Positions 1 through 6,935 of a stretch of DNA of 13,159 bases are shown piece after piece. Numbering within the stretch: position 1 is the stretch's first letter; each line of letters opens with the position of its first letter. The DNA lies in the NCBI GenBank assembly GCA_023438885.1, contig JAEXPS010000249.1, positions 1-13,159 of the forward strand, read 5' to 3'. The position numbers were made by a program, and so were the translations under genes. The notes beneath the pieces are model-generated. The model was given only the letters and a program-made list of their open reading frames with translations, ran no database searches and was not told where the DNA came from. This DNA is from Actinomycetes bacterium. GTDB taxonomy: Bacteria; Actinomycetota; Actinomycetes; Actinomycetales; Cellulomonadaceae.

Positions 1-8
1 CAGTTGGG

Positions 9-46
9 ACTGCCGGTCTCGACACGAACTGCCGGGCTCGAGAGTC
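9..46. repeat. Imperfect 19-bp tandem direct repeat upstream of valS
   Basis: Two adjacent 19-bp units (9-27 and 28-46) share the core ACTGCCGGTCTCGA / ACTGCCGGGCTCGA, 13 of 14 bases identical, and then diverge. The spacing is close to two helical turns, so it could be a paired protein-binding site in the valS leader or the end of an intergenic repeat cut by the window edge. I see no T-box motif in the leader and no convincing -35/-10 pair. Function unknown. Confidence 0.35.
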
Positions 47-109
47 GTGGGACGGACGAGAGTGGTGGGGCGTATGGGTGCGCCGTCGCCGTCTGGGAAG
101 ATGTGCGCC

Positions 110-2758
110 ATGGCTGAGATGACACCGTCCGCGTACCCCGCAACCGCTACCCGGCTGCGCGCGGTACCCGACAAGGTGTCCCTGGACGGCATCGAAGACC
201 GCTGGGCGCGCTCCTGGGAGGACGAGGGCACGTACCGGTTCGACCGGTCGAAGCCCCGCGAGCAGGTCTTCTCGATCGACACCCCTCCGCCCACGGTGTC
301 CGGGTCGCTGCACGTCGGGCACGTGTTCAGCTACACGCACACCGATGTCGTCGCGCGCTACCGCCGCATGCGCGGCGACGAGGTGTTCTACCCGATGGGC
401 TGGGACGACAACGGCCTGCCCACCGAGCGGCGCGTGCAGAACTACTACGGCGTGCGCTGCGACCCCTCGCTGCCCTACGTCGAGGGCTTCGTGCCGCCGC
501 ACGAGGGCACCGACGGCAAGGCCGTCAAGCCCGCCGACCAGGTGCCCGTCTCCCGGCGCAACTTCATCGAGCTGTGCGAGCGCCTCTCGCACGAGGACGA
601 GGTGCAGTTCGAGGCCCTCTGGCGCCGGTTGGGCCTCTCCGTCGACTGGTCGATGACCTACCAGACCATCGGCGCGAGCGCCCGTGCCGTCGCCCAGGCG
701 GCGTTCCTGCGCAACCTCGCGCGTGGGGAGGCCTACCAGGCCGAGGCTCCGGGGCTGTGGGACGTGACGTTCCAGACCGCCGTCGCGCAGGCGGAGCTCG
801 AGGCACGCGACTACCCCGGCTTCTTCCACAAGGTGGCTTTCCACCGACCCGACGGCACGCCGGTGCACATCGAGACCACCCGGCCGGAGCTGTTGCCGGC
901 GTGCGTCGCGCTGATCGCCCACCCCGACGACGAGCGCTACCAGGCGCTGTTCGGCACCACCGTGACCTCGCCCCTGTTCGGGGTCGAGCTGCCCGTGCTG
1001 GCCCATCACCTCGCCGAGCCCGACAAGGGCGCCGGCATCGCGATGTGCTGCACCTTCGGCGATCTGACGGACGTGCAGTGGTGGCGTGAGCTGAAGCTGC
1101 CGACGCGGTCGGTAGTGGGCCGGGACGGCCGGCTGCATCGCGAGGTGCCCGAGTGGATCTCGTCCGACGCCGGGCGCGCGGTCTACGAGCAGATGGCCGG
1201 CAAGACCACGCACTCGGCACGCGAGGCCGTGGTCGCCGCGCTGCGCGAGAGCGGCGACCTCGCCGCCGAGCCGGTGGCCACCCAGCGCAAGGCGAACTTC
1301 TACGAGAAGGGCGACAAGCCCCTGGAGATCGTCACCAGCCGCCAGTGGTACATCCGCAACGGCGGCCGCGACGAGGACATCCGGGCGGCACTGCTCGCCC
1401 GCGGCGCCGCCCTCGACTGGCACCCCGAGTTCATGAAGGTCCGCTACGACAACTGGGTGGGCGGACTCACCGGCGACTGGCTGATCAGCCGGCAGCGGTT
1501 CTTCGGCGTGCCGTTCCCGGTCTGGTACCCGCTCGACGAGAACGGCGAGGTCGACCACGACCACCCGATCGTGCCCGACGAGTCGGCGCTGCCGATCGAC
1601 CCCTCGTCGGACCTGCCCCCGGGCTACACCGCCGACCAGCGAGGCGTCCCGGGCGGCTTCGCCGCCGACCCGGACATCATGGACACCTGGGCCACCAGCT
1701 CGCTGAGCCCGCAGATCGTCGGCGGCTGGCTGGCCGACCCCGACCTCTTCGGCCGCGTGTTCCCTATGGACCTGCGCCCGCAGGGCCAGGACATCATCCG
1801 CACGTGGCTGTTCGCCTCGGTGGTGCGCTCGCACTTCGAGTTCGACCAGCTGCCCTGGCGTCACGCGGCGATCAGCGGCTGGATCCTCGACCCCGACCGC
1901 AAGAAGATGAGCAAGTCCAAGGGCAACGTCGTCACCCCGATGGACCTGCTCGTGGAGCACGGCTCGGACGCGGTGCGGTACTGGGCCGCCTCGGCCAAGC
2001 TCGGCACCGACGCGGCCTTCGAGGTCGGCCAGATGAAGATCGGCCGCCGGCTGGCGATCAAGGTGCTCAACGCCAGCAAGTTCGCGCTGAGCTTCGGCGA
2101 GGCGTCGCTCGACCCGGCGCTGGTGACGCACCCGCTCGACCGCGCGATGCTCGCCGGCCTGGCCGACGTGGTCGACGGCGCTACCGCGGCGCTCGACGCC
2201 TACGACCACACCCGGGCGCTCGAGCTGTCCGAGTCGTTCTTCTGGACGTTCTGCGACGACTACCTCGAGCTGGTCAAGGACCGTGCGTACGGCGCCGACG
2301 GCGACAGTGCCGACCCCGCGGCCGCCGCTGCTTCAGCCCGGGCCGCCCTCGGCCTGGCCCTCGACGTCATGCTCCGGCTCTTCGCGCCCGTGCTGCCGTT
2401 CGCCACGGAGGAGGTCTGGTCGTGGTGGCGGCCCGGCACGGTGCACCGCTCGCCGTGGCCGACGAGCGGCGAGCTGCGTGCCGCCGCGGCCGGGACCGAC
2501 CCCGCCGTCGTCACAGCCGCGGGCTCGGCACTCGCCGCGCTGCGCAAGGTGAAGTCCGAGGCCAAGGTCTCCATGCGGACCCCGCTGCTCGCCGTGACGC
2601 TCGCCCTGCCGGGCGCGCTGCAGGCGGGCGTCGAGCTCGCGCTCGCTGACCTGCGTGCGGCCGGACGCGTCACCGGGCCGCTAGACCTCGTGGTCGACGA
2701 CGTCGAGGCGCCGGTGGCACGAGCTGCGGAGCTCGGCGAGCCCGAGCCACGCGGCTAG
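110..2758 (+). CDS. valS: Valine--tRNA ligase (ValRS), archaeal-like subtype
   Basis: This cytoplasmic class I aminoacyl-tRNA synthetase charges tRNA-Val with valine and edits misactivated threonine. The encoded protein is 882 aa. Visible are the HIGH-type signature PPPTVSGSLHVGH (residues 59-71), the CP1 editing domain with the ETTRPE motif near 254-259, the GDWLISRQRFFGVP segment that follows it, KMSKS at 599-603, and a C-terminal anticodon-binding region (about 680-840). The tail is short and lacks the long coiled coil of E. coli-type ValRS. The PPPTVSG / FSYTHTD / MGWDDNGLPTERR pattern belongs to the subtype shared with archaea rather than the PPPNVTGSLHMGH type of E. coli and Mycobacterium. 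I chose ATG 110 (MAEMTPS), with a weak GGGAAG 9 nt upstream. The frame is open to the left edge, and GTG 47, ATG 74, ATG 101 and ATG 119 are alternatives. Identity is near certain; only the start is open. Confidence 0.96.
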   Translation: MAEMTPSAYPATATRLRAVPDKVSLDGIEDRWARSWEDEGTYRFDRSKPREQVFSIDTPPPTVSGSLHVGHVFSYTHTDVVARYRRMRGDEVFYPMGWDDNGLPTERRVQNYYGVRCDPSLPYVEGFVPPHEGTDGKAVKPADQVPVSRRNFIELCERLSHEDEVQFEALWRRLGLSVDWSMTYQTIGASARAVAQAAFLRNLARGEAYQAEAPGLWDVTFQTAVAQAELEARDYPGFFHKVAFHRPDGTPVHIETTRPELLPACVALIAHPDDERYQALFGTTVTSPLFGVELPVLAHHLAEPDKGAGIAMCCTFGDLTDVQWWRELKLPTRSVVGRDGRLHREVPEWISSDAGRAVYEQMAGKTTHSAREAVVAALRESGDLAAEPVATQRKANFYEKGDKPLEIVTSRQWYIRNGGRDEDIRAALLARGAALDWHPEFMKVRYDNWVGGLTGDWLISRQRFFGVPFPVWYPLDENGEVDHDHPIVPDESALPIDPSSDLPPGYTADQRGVPGGFAADPDIMDTWATSSLSPQIVGGWLADPDLFGRVFPMDLRPQGQDIIRTWLFASVVRSHFEFDQLPWRHAAISGWILDPDRKKMSKSKGNVVTPMDLLVEHGSDAVRYWAASAKLGTDAAFEVGQMKIGRRLAIKVLNASKFALSFGEASLDPALVTHPLDRAMLAGLADVVDGATAALDAYDHTRALELSESFFWTFCDDYLELVKDRAYGADGDSADPAAAAASARAALGLALDVMLRLFAPVLPFATEEVWSWWRPGTVHRSPWPTSGELRAAAAGTDPAVVTAAGSALAALRKVKSEAKVSMRTPLLAVTLALPGALQAGVELALADLRAAGRVTGPLDLVVDDVEAPVARAAELGEPEPRG

Positions 2759-2761
2759 CGC

Positions 2762-2791
2762 GGCACCACCGAGTACTCTCCTGGCACCACC
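2762..2791. repeat. 9-bp direct repeat in the valS-fadD gap
   Basis: GGCACCACC occurs at 2762-2770 and again at 2783-2791, exactly 21 bp apart, that is two helical turns. A -10-like TACTCT lies between the copies (2774-2779), but there is no matching -35. It may be a direct-repeat operator controlling the acyl-CoA ligase, or chance in a GC-rich stretch. Confidence 0.3.
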
Positions 2792-2795
2792 TCTC

Positions 2796-2801
2796 GAGGA
2801 G
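2796..2801 (+). promoter_or_regulatory. Ribosome binding site of the acyl-CoA ligase
   Basis: GAGGAG stands 5 nt before ATG 2807. It is a strong Shine-Dalgarno match and supports that start. Confidence 0.75.
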
Positions 2802-2806
2802 CCCTC

Positions 2807-4627
2807 ATGGTCGAGTTCGCCTCACCGTCCCTCGGCACGTACGACGACAGCCTCTCCATCCCGGGGATGCTCGCCGAGCGGCTGCGCACGAGCCCCACGT
2901 CCGTGTTCATCGAGCGCTCCACGGGGCTGGGCGGCACCTGGGTGCCCGTGACCGTGCGGGAGTTCGTCAACGAGGCGAACGCCGTGGCCAAGGGCCTGGC
3001 CGCCTCCGGCGTCGGGGTGGGCGACCGCGTCGGCATCATGAGCCGCACGCGGTACGAGTGGACCCTGGTCGACTTCGCGTGCTGGCAGGCCGGAGCGGTC
3101 GGCGTGCCGATCTACGAGACGTCGTCGCCGGAACAGGTGAAGTGGATCGCCGGCGACGCGGGGGTCAAGGTGGTCGTCGTCGAGACGGCGGCGCACGCCG
3201 GGGTCGTCGGCCAGGTGCGCGACCAGCTGCCGGAACTGACGGACGTCCTGGTGCTCGACGAGGGCGCGGTGGGTGCACTCGTCGAGCGCGGCAAGAGCGC
3301 CGGGATCACCGACGACGAGATCACGCGGCGCAGCACGGCCGCGGATGCCTCGACCCTGGCGACGATCATCTATACCTCCGGCACCACGGGCCGGCCCAAG
3401 GGCGCCGAGCTGACCCACGGCAACTTCGTCTCGCTCACCCGTGAGGGCCAGGCGAGCCTCGGCGAGGTCTGCGCGATGCCGTACTCGCGCACGCTGCTGT
3501 TCATGCCGCTGGCGCACGTGTTCGCCCGCTTCATCGAGGTGCTCTGCGTCTCCACCGGCGCGGTGCTGGGCCACACGCCCGACACCCGCAACCTCCTCGC
3601 CGACCTGGCGACCTTCCGGCCGACGTTCGTGCTGGCCGTACCGCGCGTGTTCGAGAAGGTCTACAACTCGGCCGAGCAGAAGGCCGGCCACGGCGTCAAG
3701 CTCCAGCTGTTCCGCTGGGCGGCGAAGGTGGCCATCACGTACTCCCGCGCGCTCGACGCGCCGGGCGGGCCGGGCGTCGGCATCAAGCTGCAGGAGGCGG
3801 TCGCGTCCCTCCTGGTGCACCGCAAGCTGCGCCAGGCACTCGGCGGCAAGGCCGAGTTCGCGATCTCCGGCGGCGCCCCCCTCGGCGAGCGGCTGGGCCA
3901 CTTCTACCGCGGCATCGGTGTGCGCATCCTCGAGGGGTACGGCCTCACCGAGACCACCGCGCCCACCGCGGTCAACCGGCCGGAGAAGGTGAAGATCGGC
4001 ACGGTCGGCCCCGCCTTCGCGGGCACCGCCCTGCGCGTGGACGACGAGGGCGTCATCTGGGTCAAGGGCCCGCACGTGTTCCGTGGCTACCGCGGGATGC
4101 CCGAGGAGACGGCGAAGGCCCTGGTCGACGGCTGGTTCGAGACCGGTGACCTCGGCTCGCTCGACGAGGACGGCTACCTGACCATCACCGGCCGCAAGAA
4201 GGAGATCATCGTCACCGCCGGCGGCAAGAACGTCGCCCCGGCGATCCTCGAGGACCGGCTGCGCGGGCACCCCCTCGTGTCGCAGGTGGTGGTCGTCGGC
4301 GACCAGAAGCCGTTCATCACCGCCCTGGTGACGCTCGACCCCGAGATGCTCCCCGGCTGGCTGACGATGCACGGCCTGCCCCCGATGGACGTCCACACGG
4401 CGGCGCACGACCCGCGCGTCCTCGAGGCGATCGACAAGGCTGCCGCCCGGGCCAACCAGGTGGTCTCCCGCGCCGAGTCCATCCGCAAGGTGCGCGTCCT
4501 CACCACGGACTTCACGGTCGAGAACGGGTACCTCACCCCGTCGCTCAAGGTGAAGCGCGCGCAGGTGCACAAGGACTTCGCCGCGGAGATCGAGGAGCTG
4601 TACGTCGACACCCGCGGCAAGGAGTGA
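2807..4627 (+). CDS. Long-chain fatty acid--CoA ligase (AMP-binding, FadD15-like)
   Basis: This ANL-superfamily adenylate-forming enzyme activates a fatty acid with ATP to an acyl-adenylate and then transfers it to CoA, feeding beta-oxidation or lipid synthesis. The protein is 606 aa, the usual length for bacterial long-chain acyl-CoA synthetases. Motifs in order are the phosphate-binding loop YTSGTTGRPKG (189-199), the adenine-site motif GYGLTETTAP (377-386), the ATP-ribose aspartate in WFETGD (443-448), the hinge region TGRKKEIIVTAGGKNVAP (461-478) and the probable catalytic lysine in LTPSLKVKR (K581). The start is fixed by GAGGAG 5 nt upstream. It lies 48 bp after valS on the same strand and may be co-transcribed or have its own promoter. 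The GGKNVAP hinge and the LTPSLKVKR ending resemble mycobacterial FadD15. Chain-length preference cannot be read from the sequence. There is no signal peptide or membrane span; membrane association would be peripheral. Confidence 0.92.
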   Translation: MVEFASPSLGTYDDSLSIPGMLAERLRTSPTSVFIERSTGLGGTWVPVTVREFVNEANAVAKGLAASGVGVGDRVGIMSRTRYEWTLVDFACWQAGAVGVPIYETSSPEQVKWIAGDAGVKVVVVETAAHAGVVGQVRDQLPELTDVLVLDEGAVGALVERGKSAGITDDEITRRSTAADASTLATIIYTSGTTGRPKGAELTHGNFVSLTREGQASLGEVCAMPYSRTLLFMPLAHVFARFIEVLCVSTGAVLGHTPDTRNLLADLATFRPTFVLAVPRVFEKVYNSAEQKAGHGVKLQLFRWAAKVAITYSRALDAPGGPGVGIKLQEAVASLLVHRKLRQALGGKAEFAISGGAPLGERLGHFYRGIGVRILEGYGLTETTAPTAVNRPEKVKIGTVGPAFAGTALRVDDEGVIWVKGPHVFRGYRGMPEETAKALVDGWFETGDLGSLDEDGYLTITGRKKEIIVTAGGKNVAPAILEDRLRGHPLVSQVVVVGDQKPFITALVTLDPEMLPGWLTMHGLPPMDVHTAAHDPRVLEAIDKAAARANQVVSRAESIRKVRVLTTDFTVENGYLTPSLKVKRAQVHKDFAAEIEELYVDTRGKE

Positions 4628-4632
4628 CCGGA

Positions 4633-4655
4633 CGGCTGACCGGGCAGGTCAGCCG
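4633..4655. terminator. Perfect 9-bp hairpin between convergent genes, likely bidirectional terminator
   Basis: The arms CGGCTGACC (4633-4641) and GGTCAGCCG (4647-4655) are exact reverse complements around a 5-nt loop, GGGCA. The hairpin begins 6 nt after the acyl-CoA ligase stop and contains the TGA stop of the convergent gene (4649-4651) in its right arm. There is no T-tract on either side, which is common for terminators in high-GC actinobacteria. Being symmetric, it could stop transcription from both directions. Confidence 0.7.
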
Positions 4656-5836
4656 AGCGCCCGCAAGCGGTTCTTGTCCGCGGACTGCGACAGCAGCGAA
4701 CCGCTCGGTGGGGTGCCGGGGTCGGACCACCGCAGCACGGCGCCGACGCCTTCGTACGGCTGCGCCTCGCCTGCCTCGGCGACCGTGACTCCGGCGTCCT
4801 GGCCGAGCGCCGCCCGGACCAGGGCGACGTGCGCGGTCATCCGTCGCGCCGGCGCGCTCAGCCCCAGGGCGGCGAGGTCGCCCTCGCTCGTGGCCAGCTG
4901 GAGCGGCTCGCTGCCGACCCACAGCTCGCGGGTGCCCAGCGGGCCGTCGAGCGCGTCCGCAGCCATCACGAGCTCGGCCACCTGTCCGCGCTGAAGCACC
5001 TCGACGACGTCGGCAAGACCTGTCACGCCTCCGTCGCCGCGGCCGAGCACGGCGACGAAGCGGTCGAGGGCCGCGCGGCGCCGCTTGGAGCGGAACTCGG
5101 CGACCGCGTCCGCCACCCGCGCCTTGAACGCGTCCTCGCGCACGCCCTCGCCGCGGCCGCCGCCGGCGACCTCGACGAGGCACTCCCGCACATGCTGGTC
5201 GGCTGCCTCCCGCACCATCGCCACGGTCCGTAGGTCTCCCGTCAGCACCACGAGGTCGACGGGCTGCTCCGCGACCTGCTTCGCCAGCGCGTGGGCCACC
5301 GCCTCGGCGTTGCGGTGCCAGGAGTCCTCGGCCCGTGTCTGGCTGCGTCGGGCCAGGTCGCCCTCGCGGGTCTTGTGCACGTCGTCGTGCCCGCCGTCGA
5401 CGCTCGTCGTCTGCTCGCGCTCCCCCGTCCCGACGCGCGTCAGGTCGGCGCCCGTGCGGTCGACGGCCACCACGAGCAGCCGCACGGACTCGTCCGCCGC
5501 CCTGATCACCGGGAGCAGTGCCGGGACGGGGCCGACGTCGACCCGGGACCTCGCCGGCGGGGACGTCAGCAGGCGATCGACGACCACGCCGTGGGCATCC
5601 GCGACCAGGACGCGGCCGTGCGGGGTGCGGCGGCCGTCGGGGACGGCCAGCAGCTCCCCGATCTCGTCGAGCACGGCGCTGCTGACACGGTCCGCCGCGC
5701 TGACGGAGCGGCGCAGCCCCTTCCAGCGCTCCGCGACCTCGGCCTCGCCCACGACGTCGGTCGACGTGGCGTCCAGGTACACGGTGACGAAGGGGCCCGG
5801 GCGGCCCAGGAGGGGCTTGAGCCAGTGCAGGTCCAT
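4649..5836 (-). CDS. Bacterial eRF1-like protein, baeRF family 2 (Rv2629-like)
   Basis: The 395-aa protein resembles M. tuberculosis Rv2629 (as I recall 374 aa and in the dormancy regulon), placed in the bacterial archaeo-eukaryotic release factor family 2. Shared landmarks are GPFVTVYLD (14-22), an AVDRTGAD strand (124-131), VHK (153-155), a W-x-x-N helix start (173-176), and a C-terminal GVGAVLRW (363-370). The layout fits an N-terminal region (1-115), an RNase H-like middle domain (about 118-225) and an L7Ae-like last domain (about 255-370). The loop ARRSQTRAED (162-171) places a glutamine, Q166, where release factors carry the catalytic GxQ, so peptidyl-tRNA hydrolysis or ribosome rescue is a reasonable but untested guess. 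ATG 5836 (MDLHWL) is chosen because GAGGAGG lies upstream. A frame extension to 6019 would overlap the regulator gene and reads as arginine/proline-rich non-coding sequence. No catalytic function is proven for this subfamily that I know of. Confidence 0.8.
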   Translation of the reverse strand: MDLHWLKPLLGRPGPFVTVYLDATSTDVVGEAEVAERWKGLRRSVSAADRVSSAVLDEIGELLAVPDGRRTPHGRVLVADAHGVVVDRLLTSPPARSRVDVGPVPALLPVIRAADESVRLLVVAVDRTGADLTRVGTGEREQTTSVDGGHDDVHKTREGDLARRSQTRAEDSWHRNAEAVAHALAKQVAEQPVDLVVLTGDLRTVAMVREAADQHVRECLVEVAGGGRGEGVREDAFKARVADAVAEFRSKRRRAALDRFVAVLGRGDGGVTGLADVVEVLQRGQVAELVMAADALDGPLGTRELWVGSEPLQLATSEGDLAALGLSAPARRMTAHVALVRAALGQDAGVTVAEAGEAQPYEGVGAVLRWSDPGTPPSGSLLSQSADKNRLRALG

Positions 5837-5847
5837 CGGCGAAGGGC

Positions 5848-5854
5848 CCTCCTC
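5848..5854 (-). promoter_or_regulatory. Ribosome binding site deciding the baeRF2 start
   Basis: On the minus strand GAGGAGG lies 11 nt before ATG 5836. It is the only strong Shine-Dalgarno sequence near the candidate starts and argues against the longer frame. The spacing is a little long but acceptable. Confidence 0.65.
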
Positions 5855-5870
5855 GGCGGGGGTGCACCCG

Positions 5871-5886
5871 GCCGGGCTGGCCCGGC
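5871..5886. terminator. GC-rich 6-bp hairpin between the regulator and the baeRF2 gene
   Basis: GCCGGG (5871-5876) pairs exactly with CCCGGC (5881-5886) around CTGG, inside the 67-bp gap. It could end or weaken transcription of the hexuronate operon after the regulator. With no T-tract and a generally GC-rich background, this is only suggestive. Confidence 0.35.
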
Positions 5887-5903
5887 GGCGGGCAGGTCGC
5901 CTC

Positions 5904-6935
5904 CTACCTTCGGGCAGTCCCGCGCCCACCGCCACCGCTGGGTCCCGCCGGGTGGACCACCGCGGTGGAGCCGCGCACCGCGAGCCTCGTCGCCAGCAGC
6001 AGCTGCTCCGGCTCGGCACCGGCCGGGGCCGCGAGCCGGCGCAGCATCAGGTCGACGGCGGCGGCGCCCGCCCTCTCCTGGGGCACGACGACGGTGGTCA
6101 GCGGCGGCGACACCATCGAGGCGACGGCCACGTCGTCGTACCCCACCACCGAGAGGTCGTCGGGCACGCGCACGCCCCGGGCGGCGAAGCGATGGAGCAG
6201 CCCGAGGGCGACGAGGTCGTTGTACGCGATCACGGCGGTCGCGCCGGAGGCGAGCACCAGGTCCGCCGCCGCGACGCCGCCGTCGAACGTCGGCGCCACC
6301 GGGCCGAACGGCAGCAGCTCGACGTCCGGCAGGTCGTCGACGCCGGTCCACCGCTGCGCGGCCGCCCACGACGTCCGGGGCCCGCGCACGAAGCCGATGC
6401 GACGGTGCCCCAGCGCGTGCAGGTGCGCCGTCGCCTGGTGGGTGCCGTCGACGAGGTCTGCCACCACGGAGGGCAGGCCGGGCACCGCACGGTGGATCGC
6501 CACGGCCGGCTGGCTGCCGAGCACGGCGGCGAGCCCGTCGTCCCCCGCGCGCGGCGAGCACAGGAGCAGGCCGTCCACGGCCCCGAGCAGTGAGCCGATC
6601 GCCTCGAGCTCCGCCGGCTGCTCCTCGTCCGTGTCGGCGATGAACACCTGGATGTCCAGTGCCCGTGCACGCACCGAGACACCCTTGGCGACGTCGCCGA
6701 AGAACGGGTTGCGCAGGTCAGGCACGACGAGGCCCAGGGTGCCCGTGCGCCCGGTGACCAGGCCCTGGGCCTGGCGGTTCGGCCGGTACCCGAGCCTGCC
6801 GGCGGCGGCGAGCACGGCCTGGCGCGTCGCCGGGCTCACCACGCCGCCGGTCATCGCCCGCGAGACCGTGGACGGCGCGACGCCTGCGAGCCGCGCGACG
6901 TCGTGGATCGTGGCGCGTGGCGCCTCCGCGGTCAT
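5904..6935 (-). CDS. LacI-family transcriptional regulator of the hexuronate genes
   Basis: The 343-aa protein has the standard LacI layout. An N-terminal helix-turn-helix, TIHDVARLAGVAPSTVSRAM (residues 9-28), is followed by the hinge region RLGYRPNRQAQGL (47-59). A periplasmic-binding-protein-like sugar sensor starts at GTLGLVVPDLRNPFFG (65-80) and runs through the VIAYNDLVALGLL and SVVGYDDV motifs to the C-terminus. The ATG overlaps the TGA of the upstream dehydratase gene by 4 nt (ATGA), so it is the last gene of the uxaC operon and is probably translationally coupled. A family-typical operator (9925-9938) sits in the divergent promoter region, so I infer that it represses both transcripts, including its own, until a uronate or pathway intermediate binds. 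The effector cannot be read from the sequence. The C-terminal tail is glycine/arginine-rich and probably disordered. Confidence 0.93.
   Translation of the reverse strand: MTAEAPRATIHDVARLAGVAPSTVSRAMTGGVVSPATRQAVLAAAGRLGYRPNRQAQGLVTGRTGTLGLVVPDLRNPFFGDVAKGVSVRARALDIQVFIADTDEEQPAELEAIGSLLGAVDGLLLCSPRAGDDGLAAVLGSQPAVAIHRAVPGLPSVVADLVDGTHQATAHLHALGHRRIGFVRGPRTSWAAAQRWTGVDDLPDVELLPFGPVAPTFDGGVAAADLVLASGATAVIAYNDLVALGLLHRFAARGVRVPDDLSVVGYDDVAVASMVSPPLTTVVVPQERAGAAAVDLMLRRLAAPAGAEPEQLLLATRLAVRGSTAVVHPAGPSGGGGRGTARR

Noticed and set aside
1..109. T-box riboswitch before valS
   Set aside because: There is no conserved T-box core of the GGTGG-x-ACCGCG type and no matching stem array in the short leader that is visible.
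2822..4570. Minus-strand open frame of 582 codons opposite the acyl-CoA ligase
   Set aside because: It is low-complexity, rich in H, R, D and G, has no family motifs, and lies wholly antisense to a clear enzyme gene.
4545..5867. Minus-strand open frame of 440 codons overlapping the baeRF2 gene
   Set aside because: Its composition is mostly R, G, P and A; the other minus-strand frame carries the recognisable protein with the better start site.
5837..6019. Longer N-terminus for the baeRF2 protein
   Set aside because: The added 61 residues overlap the regulator gene, have biased composition and lack family similarity. The GAGGAGG site supports ATG 5836.
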